DNA of 64,000 bases, taken from the NCBI RefSeq assembly GCF_016595495.1, contig NZ_JAENIM010000009.1:1-64000 (forward strand). Direction: 5' to 3'. The notes below the pieces were generated by a model. That model saw only the letters and a program-made list of their open reading frames with translations, made no database searches and was not told the origin of the DNA. The translations under genes and the position numbers were made by a program. Source of the DNA: Persicirhabdus sediminis. GTDB taxonomy: Bacteria > Verrucomicrobiota > Verrucomicrobiia > Verrucomicrobiales > Akkermansiaceae. Position 1 is the stretch's first letter; every line of letters starts with the position of its first letter. This document shows positions 7,461 through 15,309 of this stretch, one piece after another.

Positions 7461-8280
7461 GTCGCCACGATGTGGCTGCTCTATTCTCTGCTTGCCAACC
7501 TTGGGCGTTGCCCAAGGCTTCGAGAGGTCGCCACTCCGTGGCTAGCTGGAGGTGATATTTCCCCAAGGCTGGCCGTTCAGTCGTAGGGTCGCCACGATGT
7601 GGCTGCTCTATTCTCTGCTAGCCAACCTTGGGCGTTGCCCAAGGCTTCGAAAGGTCGCCACTCCGTGGCTAGCTGGAGGTGATATTTCCCCAAGGCAGGC
7701 CGTTCAGGCGTATGGTCGCCACGATGTGGCTGCTCTATTCGCTGCTTACCGACCTTGGGCGTTGCCCAAGGCTTCGAAAGGTCGCCACTCCGTGGCTAGT
7801 TGGAGAATATAGCCCCTCACGGCTGGCTGGAGAGGATATTCCCCGTAGAAGATGATATTTCCCCACCGCTAGCTAGATACGTCGGGCAAGAAATAGACGG
7901 CTAGTTCCAGCTGGCTGGCATGGTTCGGTTTGACCGCTCAGTCGATCATTTCTTCCTCGGCTAGCTGGAGAAATATTTCCCCCACGGCTAGCGGTTCAGA
8001 CGAAAGGTCGCCACGATGTGGCTGCTCTATTCGCTGCTTACCGACCTTGGGCGTTGCCCAAGGCTTCGAAAGGCCGCCACTCCGTGGCTGGCTGGAGAAT
8101 ATAGCCCCTCACGGCTGGCTGGAGAGGATATTCCCCGTAGAAGATGATATTTCCCCACCGCTAGCTAGATACGTCGGGCAAGAAATAGACGGCTAGTTCC
8201 AGCTGGCTGGACAGGCTCGCTTTTGACCGCCCTGTCGATCATTTCTTCAAAGGCTAGCTGGAGAAATATTTCCCCACACG
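7461..8280. repeat. Nested tandem repeat block with hairpins
   Basis: Four copies of a core start with GTCGCCACGATGTGGC at 7461, 7588, 7715 and 8007. The first two units are 127 bp each. The third is 292 bp, with about 165 bp of extra sequence, and the fourth copies that long form nearly base for base to about 8270. Every core carries a perfect hairpin, CCTTGGGC-gtt-GCCCAAGG (7499-7517, 7626-7644, 7753-7771, 8045-8063), and two small GCCAC/GTGGC hairpins. The string ATATTTCCCC recurs through the block. Short frames running through it are by-products of the repeats. Confidence 0.85.
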
Positions 8281-8469
8281 CTAGCTGGATACGCCAGCGA
8301 GTAACAGACGGCTGACTCTAGCTCGCTTTTGACCGCTCGGTAGATAATTCCCACCTCGGCTAGCAAGTCAGCTCTTTGGCCAGCTACTTGCATCACCAGC
8401 GGTGCTGTGGCTGATACGCGGGCAAGAAAAAAACCAGCGAACCTTGCGGTTGCTGGGTCGATCATCAAG

Positions 8470-8544
8470 TGGTAGCAGAGGGCGGATTTGAACCGCCGAC
8501 AAAAGGCTTATGAGTCCTCTGCTCTACCCCTGAGCTACTCTGCC
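8470..8544 (-). tRNA. tRNA with CAU anticodon (probably tRNA-Met)
   Basis: A 75-nt cloverleaf reads on the minus strand with the 3' CCA encoded (TGG at 8470-8472). The acceptor stem GGCAGAG pairs with CTCTGCT. The D-arm TAGCTCAGGGGTAGAGC, the T-arm GGCGGTTCAAATCCGCC and the anticodon loop CTCATAA are all intact. CAU fits elongator Met; tRNA-Ile with a lysidine-modified CAU cannot be ruled out. The 3' end faces the repeat-rich accessory region, the usual geometry for an integration site. Confidence 0.9.
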
Positions 8545-8721
8545 ATCTACTTGATTGCTGCCGTTCTGCTGAGTGATTCAGCGGCTCGGCGCGGACGAAT
8601 TACTCTGATTTCGAGTTCTTGTCCATAAAAAACTAGCGCAAAAATGCATTTTTTCAATCGCGTGAAATGCCCGTCTTCAGTGCGGATTGATTCTGAGCTA
8701 GTTAAGAAATCTAGTCCGAAT

Positions 8722-8816
8722 GACACTTCCCCCCCCTGCGGGGAAGAGTGAATGGTGAGGAGAGAAGAGGGTCCCCTGTGGGGAAAGAGAGAATGGTGAG
8801 GAGAGAAGAGTGAGTT
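8722..8816. repeat. Short direct repeat pair
   Basis: Two adjacent copies of a purine-rich unit of about 40 bp (GTGGGGAAAGAGAGAATGGTG followed by AGGAGAGAAGAG) sit between the tRNA and the heptanucleotide array. No gene is evident. Confidence 0.6.
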
Positions 8817-8865
8817 CCAGTACGATGAAACTTTTGCGTCTCGATATCTATTAGTAAACCGCGAG

Positions 8866-9180
8866 ACACCTGACACCTGACACCTGACACCTGACACCTG
8901 ACACCTGACACCTGACACCTGACAACTGACAACTGACAACTGACAACTGACAACTGACAACTGACAACTGACAACTGAAAACTGAAAACTGAAAACTGAA
9001 AACTGAAAACTGAAAAACTGAAAACTGAAAACTGAAAACTGAAAAACTGAAAACTGAAAAACTGAAAACTGAAAACTGAAAAACTGAAAACTGAAAAACT
9101 GAAAACTGAAAAACTGAAAACTGAAAAACTGAAAACTGACAACTGACAACTGACAACTGACAACTGAAAACTGAAAACTA
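8866..9180. repeat. Heptanucleotide tandem array in homogenised blocks
   Basis: The array runs for 315 bp in blocks: eight ACACCTG units (8866-8921), eight ACAACTG units (8922-8977), then about twenty AAAACTG units mixed with 8-bp AAAAACTG units (8978-9138), four ACAACTG units (9139-9166) and two AAAACT(G/A) units. Long minus-strand frames rich in SVVSCQL and FSFQF are by-products of the repeat and should not be called genes. Confidence 0.95.
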
Positions 9181-9200
9181 GCCTCTGCCCACTTCCCCCA

Positions 9201-9234
9201 AAAAAAAGCCAGCTGGGATCACCCAGCTGGCTTT
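9201..9234 (-). terminator. Rho-independent terminator of the U32/ferredoxin operon
   Basis: On the minus strand AAAGCCAGCTGGG-tgat-CCCAGCTGGCTTT is followed by an unbroken T-run, 23 bp downstream of the ferredoxin stop codon. Confidence 0.9.
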
Positions 9235-9256
9235 CATTTTAAAGATGTAGCTGTCT

Positions 9257-9475
9257 CTACCCTTCTAGAGAAATGATATCGACTGGGCACCCTTCCACGG
9301 CGCGTTCTAGTGCTTCGCGGTCAAATTCCAGCCCTTTGGCGATATGAAACACACCTTGGACATTTGAGTCCAAGAGCTCAGCCATGCCGTCGGTGTCCAT
9401 GACAAAGTAGTCAGGCGCTTCCTGAGTACACAGCGCGCAGCCAATACATTCGTACTGTTTGTGTTTGATTCTCAT
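9257..9475 (-). CDS. [4Fe-4S] ferredoxin
   Basis: A 72-residue single-cluster ferredoxin. Cys10, Cys13 and Cys16 (CIGCALC) together with Cys63 before Pro would bind one [4Fe-4S] cluster. The middle (DYFVMDTDGMAEL) is normal for this family of cytoplasmic electron carriers. It lies 19 bp downstream of the U32-family gene, shares its strand and is followed by the terminator, so it is the second gene of a two-gene operon. The pairing suggests it feeds electrons to the U32 enzyme; that link is inference. Confidence 0.9.
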   Translation of the reverse strand: MRIKHKQYECIGCALCTQEAPDYFVMDTDGMAELLDSNVQGVFHIAKGLEFDREALERAVEGCPVDIISLEG

Positions 9476-9494
9476 GGTGAATTGATGAGCGAGA

Positions 9495-10778
9495 TTAGGC
9501 TCCAGCTGGAGCAGGTTTCTTCAGCGGCTGTGGGATTTCTACCATCTTGTAGACTTTATCACCACGGCGCACATCGCCAGATACTGGCAGAGTGATGACG
9601 TCGCCACGATCTGTGGTTTCCGCCTCTACCATTTCCTCGCCGCGCTGCACACGCATGGATTCCACAGTGCCTTCTACCACGCCAGTTTTGTCGCCAATGA
9701 TGAGGTATTCATCACCCACGGCTAGGCCAGATGCTTCGGCATCAATTTCGATCACGCCGGCTTTTTTGTAGAAATTGGTCAGTTCACCGACATAAACTTT
9801 GCGGTGAGTCGCCTTGCTACCAGCAGTGCCAGACCATCCTTGCTGACGGCCAAGGTAATAACCATCTGAGAAGCCGCGGTTGTAGACTTTAGAAATGCCC
9901 GGTACCAGCTGCTCGACGAGCTCCTGGCTGTAGGTACCATCATTGACGGCATCGATCGCCTTGCGGTAGGCACGGATCACAGCGCCAACGTACTCAGGTG
10001 AGCGGCCACGTCCTTCGATCTTGAAGACACGGATGCCGCTTTCGAGCAACTCGTCGACAAAGTCGATGGTGCAGATGTCGTTTGGCGACATGATGAGGTT
10101 GTTGTCTACCACCAGTTCTTTACCGGTTTCGGTATCTTTGACGGTGTATTCCTTGCGGCAGTTTTGCACGCAGCCACCGCGGTTGGCGGATGCATTGGCA
10201 GTATAAAGTGACATACCACAGCGGCCAGAAACGGCGATGCAGAGAGCTCCGTGCGCAAAAGCTTCCAGCTCCATCGGGCGACCACTGCGACCACGTAGGT
10301 CGTCGGCAATCATTTTGTCCCAGATGCTGCGGATCATTTTCAGGTTGCACTCGCGAGCCAGCACGATGCGGTCGCTGTATGGTGCGTAAAATTTCAGCGA
10401 TTCGTAATTAGAAATCGATAGCTGAGTGGAGATGTGAACTTCAAAACCAATCTCATTGGCAATCTGCACAGCCGCCATATCTGAGACGATACAGGCAGAC
10501 ACGCCCAGCTCGTGAGCGGTAGTGAGAAGGTCGCGCGCCAGCTTGAGGTCGTGCTCGTAGAGCAGAGTATTCAGCGTGAGGCAGCTTTTCACGCCGCCTT
10601 CTTTACAGATGCGCACGATCTCCGGCAGATCTTCCAGATGGAAGCTACGGCGAGCTCGCGCACGCATGTTCAGCTGGGCCAACCCAAAATAAACGGAGTC
10701 AGCTCCATTTTCGATCGCCGCCTGAAGTGAGGCGTAGCACCCAGCAGGGGCAAGCAGTTCTGTATTCTCGTAACGCAT
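9495..10778 (-). CDS. U32 family protein (TrhP/YegQ-like)
   Basis: A collagenase-like U32 family protein of 427 residues. The frame is open to 10871, but the ATG at 10778 gives the family's N-terminus ([27 protein letters not shown]). The signature [36 protein letters not shown] contains conserved Cys residues that in related members hold an iron-sulfur cluster. Several U32 members (TrhP, RlhA, UbiU/UbiV) carry out O2-independent hydroxylation of tRNA, rRNA or ubiquinone precursors; TrhP makes 5-hydroxyuridine in tRNA. The C-terminus ([30 protein letters not shown]) is the beta-barrel of the YegQ group. Coupling to a ferredoxin gene fits redox chemistry better than proteolysis. The exact substrate is not proven. 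Confidence 0.85.
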   Translation of the reverse strand: MRYENTELLAPAGCYASLQAAIENGADSVYFGLAQLNMRARARRSFHLEDLPEIVRICKEGGVKSCLTLNTLLYEHDLKLARDLLTTAHELGVSACIVSDMAAVQIANEIGFEVHISTQLSISNYESLKFYAPYSDRIVLARECNLKMIRSIWDKMIADDLRGRSGRPMELEAFAHGALCIAVSGRCGMSLYTANASANRGGCVQNCRKEYTVKDTETGKELVVDNNLIMSPNDICTIDFVDELLESGIRVFKIEGRGRSPEYVGAVIRAYRKAIDAVNDGTYSQELVEQLVPGISKVYNRGFSDGYYLGRQQGWSGTAGSKATHRKVYVGELTNFYKKAGVIEIDAEASGLAVGDEYLIIGDKTGVVEGTVESMRVQRGEEMVEAETTDRGDVITLPVSGDVRRGDKVYKMVEIPQPLKKPAPAGA

Positions 10779-11143
10779 GGCGCGGTGGTTTTTTGATACT
10801 TTCAGCCGAAATACCAGAACATTTTTTAGAATAAATCTAATCTGGCTAGATGTGACGCATATCCTGCTCACCCAGCCAGCAGCCAGCTAGCTAGAAAATG
10901 TGCCCATTCGACCAGTATGAAGCGCTATCCATCGACGTGAGTGTAAAGCTGGCCAATCACCGTGGTTGGGTGGAATTAGAATCTATTTATCCAGCTGGCG
11001 ATGAATAATTAAGCAAAAGCACGACATTTTCACTCAAGCATAGTTGACAATGAGGACTATTGAACAAAAGATTCGATTAGCTGCCCCAGCTAGCGCCGCT
11101 AGCCTAACAATCAGCTGATAAAGCCAATTCACCCGAAAAAGAA
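10779..11143. other. Intergenic region between divergent operons
   Basis: This 365-bp spacer should hold promoters for the U32 operon (leftward) and the ABC transporter operon (rightward), but no clear -35/-10 pair was found by eye. A 36-codon frame at 10898-11008 (MCPFDQYEALSIDVSVKLAN...) is open; it could be a microprotein or a remnant and has no family resemblance. Confidence 0.4.
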
Positions 11144-12049
11144 ATGCGCAATCAATCACTCACCCTACTCGCCCTAGGCGCCGCCTTTGGCCTCAGCTCA
11201 TGTGGAGAAAAGTCCAGCCCAGCAGCTGACGAATCCGCAGAAATCAAACCTCTCGTATTTTCCGCCATCCCAGACGAAAAGGTATCTGACCAAGATGCCA
11301 AATTCCAAGCAATGGCCAAGTACCTCAGCGCCACGCTCGAAGTACCAGTAGAATTTTCCATCTCAGCTGACTACAACGCAGCCGTGCAGCGATTCAAAAA
11401 TGGCGAAGTTCACCTGGTATGGTTTGGTGGCCTCTCAGGCGTACAAGCTCGCGACGCCGTGGAAGGAGCCGAAGCCATTGCTCAAGGCGCTGAAGATCCA
11501 AAATACAAATCCTACTTCATTGCCCATTCATCTACTGGCCTAGCCAAGTCTGATGAATTTCCAGCTGGCATCAAAGAATTCTCCTTCACCTTTGGTAGCC
11601 CACAGAGCACCTCTGGCCGCCTGATGCCTACTTGGTTCATCAAGCAGTTCACCCAGCAGACACCTGAAGAATTCTTCACTCAGCCAGTGCAGTTCCAAAC
11701 TAGCGGCGGCCACCACTCTACTGCCAAAGCGGTGGAATCTGGATCCGTTCAAGTAGGTGCGCTCAGCTACAAAAAATACGACAGCATGGTGGCTGACGGC
11801 GAGCTGGATCCGACTAAGGCTGTGATCATCTGGGAAACACCATTCTACGCTGATTACAACTTCACCGCTCACCCAGAGCTTAACGAGATCTACGGTGACG
11901 GATTTACTAACAAGCTGCAGAAAGCGCTCATCGAGTGCACCGATGCCGAGGCTCTCAATGCCGTCAACCGCAGCCAGCTCATCGAAGCTAACAACGAAGA
12001 ATTCGAAGGCATCCGCGTGGTTGCTCAAGAACTCGAAATGCTTCGCTAA
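11144..12049 (+). CDS. PhnD-family ABC transporter substrate-binding lipoprotein
   Basis: A periplasmic solute-binding lipoprotein of 301 residues with lipobox Cys20 (LSSC). The pattern PLVFSAIPDEK, followed by FQAMAKYLSATLEVPVEF, NGEVHLVWFGGLSGVQAR, YKSYFIAHSSTGL and TFGSPQSTSGRLMP, places it in the phosphonate/phosphite/selenate (PhnD-like, type 2 periplasmic) group. My recollection is that proteins annotated as putative selenate-binding are the closest, but oxyanion specificity cannot be read from the sequence. It is the first gene of a three-gene importer operon and is separated from the ATPase by a strong stem-loop, as is common when the binding protein is made in excess. Confidence 0.85.
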   Translation: MRNQSLTLLALGAAFGLSSCGEKSSPAADESAEIKPLVFSAIPDEKVSDQDAKFQAMAKYLSATLEVPVEFSISADYNAAVQRFKNGEVHLVWFGGLSGVQARDAVEGAEAIAQGAEDPKYKSYFIAHSSTGLAKSDEFPAGIKEFSFTFGSPQSTSGRLMPTWFIKQFTQQTPEEFFTQPVQFQTSGGHHSTAKAVESGSVQVGALSYKKYDSMVADGELDPTKAVIIWETPFYADYNFTAHPELNEIYGDGFTNKLQKALIECTDAEALNAVNRSQLIEANNEEFEGIRVVAQELEMLR

Positions 12050-12078
12050 GCCAGAAACATCCGTTTTTACTAATTACC

Positions 12079-12113
12079 ACAAGCTTGGCCGCATCCGCAG
12101 CCAAGCTTGTTTT
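12079..12113 (+). terminator. Intra-operon stem-loop after the binding-protein gene
   Basis: A perfect 11-bp stem (ACAAGCTTGGC 12079-12089 with GCCAAGCTTGT 12100-12110) and a 10-nt loop are followed by TTTTC. It lies 30 bp after the binding-protein stop and 62 bp before the ATPase start. It probably attenuates transcription or protects the upstream mRNA. Confidence 0.65.
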
Positions 12114-12174
12114 CTCGCTAGATTAGGCCATCATTTTCAAGCAAGTAGTTCACCAGTCGATACATCCCAGCGCA

Positions 12175-12939
12175 ATGGCCTCATTTCACCTCAGCAATAC
12201 TAGCGTCCAATTTGGACAATTTCATGCGCTCAAATCGCTGCACATCGACATCCAGCCAGCTGAACGATTGGCGCTGATAGGCACCTCAGGCAGCGGCAAA
12301 ACCACCCTGCTCAAGCTGCTCAACGCGCAGATAACAGCCAGCCAAGGTGAGGTGCAAATCCTCGGCGAAAAAGTCGATACCCTGAGCCCAAAACGCCTGC
12401 GCCAGCTGCGCTCACACATTGCTTTTATCCCCCAGCATCTCGGCCTCATTTCTAACCTGCGCGTATTTCAGAACATCATGTTAGGGCGAGTGGGCAAACG
12501 CTCAACACTCGGCACGCTACGAGATCTCGCCATGCCAGCAGATGAGGAAATGCAGAAAATCTTCGACATCCTCAACTCATTAGGCATTGCCGAAAAACTC
12601 TACCAGCGGACCAGCTCGCTATCTGGCGGCCAGCAACAACGTGTCGCACTTGCTAGAGCACTCTATCAGAATCCTGAAGTCCTGCTAGCTGACGAGCCAG
12701 TGTCAGCTGTCGATCCAGCGCGCGCGCGCAGCATGGTTCAGCTGCTCAACAAGATAGCTAGCGAAAACAAACTCACGTTGATCATGTCGATTCATAACAT
12801 CGAGCTCGCGCAAGAATTTTTCCCGCGCGTGATTGGTCTGCGCGGTGGGGAAATCAGCTACGATGGCACTAACAGCCAGCTAGATCCAGCCGCACTTGAG
12901 CGCATTTATAAGCTCAACACAGACGAACTTAGCCAGTAG
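12175..12939 (+). CDS. PhnC-type ABC transporter ATPase
   Basis: A 254-residue nucleotide-binding subunit. Walker A GTSGSGKTT (36-44), Q-loop near IPQHLGL, signature LSGGQQQRV (149-157), Walker B VLLADEP (169-175), D-loop SAVD and H-loop His207 are all present, so it should be an active ATPase. The overall pattern matches phosphonate importers (PhnC). It would power import of the solute captured by the lipoprotein encoded upstream, working with the double permease that starts 14 bp downstream. Confidence 0.9.
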   Translation: MASFHLSNTSVQFGQFHALKSLHIDIQPAERLALIGTSGSGKTTLLKLLNAQITASQGEVQILGEKVDTLSPKRLRQLRSHIAFIPQHLGLISNLRVFQNIMLGRVGKRSTLGTLRDLAMPADEEMQKIFDILNSLGIAEKLYQRTSSLSGGQQQRVALARALYQNPEVLLADEPVSAVDPARARSMVQLLNKIASENKLTLIMSIHNIELAQEFFPRVIGLRGGEISYDGTNSQLDPAALERIYKLNTDELSQ

Positions 12940-12953
12940 AGCCAAGATCTATC

Positions 12954-14762
12954 ATGTCGCAGCCACCACCACACCGCTACCCAAAATCACTCGCCTCCGT
13001 CATCGGCGGCAAGCGGGTGCTCATGGTTTTACTCGTGGTGGTTTTATTCAGCTGCCTGTATCTAGCAGGCATCCGCGTCAGCTCGCTGAAACCGTCTGAA
13101 TACGGCCTCAAACTCAGCTACGAATTCCTCGTTGCCGCGGTGCAACCAGCGCTGAGCTACGAAGCTGGGCCGCCATCAGCCGACGCGCCACCATTTCTGC
13201 TCAAAGTACTCACGGCGCTATGGCTCACTTTTCAATACGCGCTCTGCTCGATGAGCGTCGCCTTAGTGATAGGTTTTATTGGTGGTTTTTTCTCATCCAG
13301 CTCGTGGTGGCCAGAAAACCCTAACCGTCCGCTGAAGATTGCGCTCAGAGGATTTTTTCTCATCTCACGATTTGTGGTCACACTGGGACGATCGGTGCAC
13401 GAACTCATCTGGGCATTGCTCATCCTAACGGCTCTAGGCACCACACCGCTAGCTGGCATCATCGCCATCTCTATCCCCTACGGTTGCACGCTAGCTAAAA
13501 TATTCTCAGAAATGATAGACGAGCAGGCTGGCATTGCTAGAGAAACGCTCAGCTCGATTGGCGCCAAACCAATGCAAAACTGGCTATTTGGCTGCCTACC
13601 ACTGGCATTCACTGATATGCTTAGCTACACGTTGTACCGCTTTGAATGTGCGCTGCGCAGCTCAGCTATCCTCGGGTTTGTTGGCATCCCAACAATTGGC
13701 TACCACATCGTGCAGGCCTTTGAAGATTTCCACCTACTCGAGCTGTGGACATACTTATACACGTTGTTAGCCATGATCATTCTCAGCGAGCTGTGGGGGA
13801 AATCTATCCGCGCACGATTTAACGGCCAGATCGCTGAGAAAACTAACGCATGCAAAAATCCATCGCTCAAGCAGCTAAAATCACAACGACCAAAATCGTG
13901 GTGGCTGCGCATCAGCGGTGGCATCGCGCTAGCTACAACCATCTTTGCTTGGCTGAATATTCCAGCTGCTAGATACCCACTCAGCTGGCAACGTCGGCTC
14001 TCTAACTTAGAATCATTTTTCCAACAAATCGTCCCCTACCCAGTGCAAAAAAGTGGTGACTGGGCCGACGCTTGGCCGTGGGCCAAAAACCTGCTAGCTG
14101 AGTCTGGCACCGAGGCCATGTTGATGACCTTATACATCGCCACAGCCGCCGCCATCATGGCTGGCGTTGGCGCGGTACTGAGCATGCTTTGGGCGTCTGC
14201 TAGGCTCAACCGCATGCAGAGTTTTGAAACCTACACCGGCAACTCACGCACAGAACTTTGGCGCCGCAGGCTGACGCGCACCGCCAGCCATTTTGTCCTG
14301 CTGATTGCTCGCTCGAGCCCGGAATACATCCTCGCCTTTTTGCTTTTGCAGATCTTTGGGCCCACTGCGTGGCCGCTCATCCTTGGCTTGGCCATTCACA
14401 ATTTCGGCCTCATGGGTCGACTATATAGCGAGCTGGTAGATAACCACCCAGCTGAAGCGAGCAAACAAAGTCTGCTAGCTGGAGGCAATCGCGTGCAAAC
14501 CTACTTTGGCGCAATTCTGCCACAGGTATTTAACCGCTACTTGTTATACTTTTTCTACCGCTGGGAAACCTGCGTGCGAGATTCCACCGTGCTCGGCATG
14601 CTTGGCATCCTCTCGCTGGGCTTCCTCATCACCGACGCAAAAACCAGATTGTTCTATGACAACCTGATGTTTTTTGTCCTGCTGGGCGCGCTGCTTGTCT
14701 TTATTGGCGACATGCTTTCCTACTGGATTCGCGCCAAACTTCGCCAGCTAGATCACAGCTAA
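12954..14762 (+). CDS. Fused double PhnE-type ABC permease
   Basis: A 602-residue membrane protein made of two tandem PhnE-like permease domains (about 1-290 and 315-602). Each half has an N-terminal helix, a set of membrane helices and an EAA-type loop: IDEQAGIARETLSSIGAKPMQNWLFGCLP in the first and VDNHPAEASKQSLLAGGNRVQTYFGAILP in the second. Both halves end with the YRFECALRSSAILGFVGI / YRWETCVRDSTVLGMLGI block of phosphonate-type permeases. The usual importer uses a PhnE homodimer; here a single chain supplies both halves. It is the last gene of the operon and ends 10 bp from a convergent gene. Confidence 0.9.
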   Translation: MSQPPPHRYPKSLASVIGGKRVLMVLLVVVLFSCLYLAGIRVSSLKPSEYGLKLSYEFLVAAVQPALSYEAGPPSADAPPFLLKVLTALWLTFQYALCSMSVALVIGFIGGFFSSSSWWPENPNRPLKIALRGFFLISRFVVTLGRSVHELIWALLILTALGTTPLAGIIAISIPYGCTLAKIFSEMIDEQAGIARETLSSIGAKPMQNWLFGCLPLAFTDMLSYTLYRFECALRSSAILGFVGIPTIGYHIVQAFEDFHLLELWTYLYTLLAMIILSELWGKSIRARFNGQIAEKTNACKNPSLKQLKSQRPKSWWLRISGGIALATTIFAWLNIPAARYPLSWQRRLSNLESFFQQIVPYPVQKSGDWADAWPWAKNLLAESGTEAMLMTLYIATAAAIMAGVGAVLSMLWASARLNRMQSFETYTGNSRTELWRRRLTRTASHFVLLIARSSPEYILAFLLLQIFGPTAWPLILGLAIHNFGLMGRLYSELVDNHPAEASKQSLLAGGNRVQTYFGAILPQVFNRYLLYFFYRWETCVRDSTVLGMLGILSLGFLITDAKTRLFYDNLMFFVLLGALLVFIGDMLSYWIRAKLRQLDHS

Positions 14763-14772
14763 GCCAGCTAGA

Positions 14773-15225
14773 TTATTTCAGCTTGGCAGCAGGCACCCCT
14801 TTGCCGTGGGCATCTTCAAGGTGTTTGACGCGGTACCACAATTTCTCACTTTCGTTGTAGTGAAAATACAATGGTTTTTGCGTATATCCATCTTCACATA
14901 AGACAGATGCGTGCAAACCAGCTTCGGTGAAATAGACTTCGGCTACTTGCCAGTGAGAATGGTCGCGGCTGGCTTTTTCCCCCAGTGCATCCATCACATT
15001 ATCGCGATCACTCAGGAAGGTGAGCAAGGCTTCATCTGGCACAGTGAGCTCGCTGTAACTGCGAGTACGCTCGACCAGCGGACGATATTCATCACGGTCA
15101 ATTTCAACATCCATTGGCCAATGCGCTGGCTGCGCAAATGGCGTACATTGACATAACAAAGCCATCGCAGCAATGACTCCGCCTTTGATGACTAATCCAT
15201 TCAATGATTTTTGCTTCCGGTTCAC
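14773..15225 (-). CDS. Small lipoprotein, unknown function
   Basis: A 150-residue protein with a lipoprotein signal (basic start, GGVIAAMALLCQC, predicted lipid-anchored Cys27). The mature part is acidic and soluble (DVEIDRDEYRPLVERTRSYSELTVPDEALLTFL, then WQVAEVYFTEAGLHASVLCEDGY). No family is recognised. It is transcribed alone, converging on the ABC permease gene with only 10 bp between stop codons. Confidence 0.65.
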   Translation of the reverse strand: MNRKQKSLNGLVIKGGVIAAMALLCQCTPFAQPAHWPMDVEIDRDEYRPLVERTRSYSELTVPDEALLTFLSDRDNVMDALGEKASRDHSHWQVAEVYFTEAGLHASVLCEDGYTQKPLYFHYNESEKLWYRVKHLEDAHGKGVPAAKLK

Positions 15226-15309
15226 GCCATCAACATGAACTTACAACTACAAAAATGCAAGCGATGAAAACCACGCCGTCCATCCAGCTAGCTAGGCCAG
15301 AGGTGATGG

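Noticed and set aside
7552-8196. Plus-strand frames of 86 and 88 codons in the hairpin repeat block
   Set aside because: Their text follows the 127/292-bp units and does not resemble a protein; stop-free runs are a by-product of repetition.
8547-9163. Three long minus-strand frames (101-200 codons) rich in SVVSCQL and FSFQF
   Set aside because: They are created by the 7-bp tandem array, exist in all three frames there and have no start context; the repeat explains them.
7461-9180. CRISPR array
   Set aside because: Repeat units are either contiguous (7 bp) or very long (127/292 bp) without unique spacers of regular length, and no cas gene is near.
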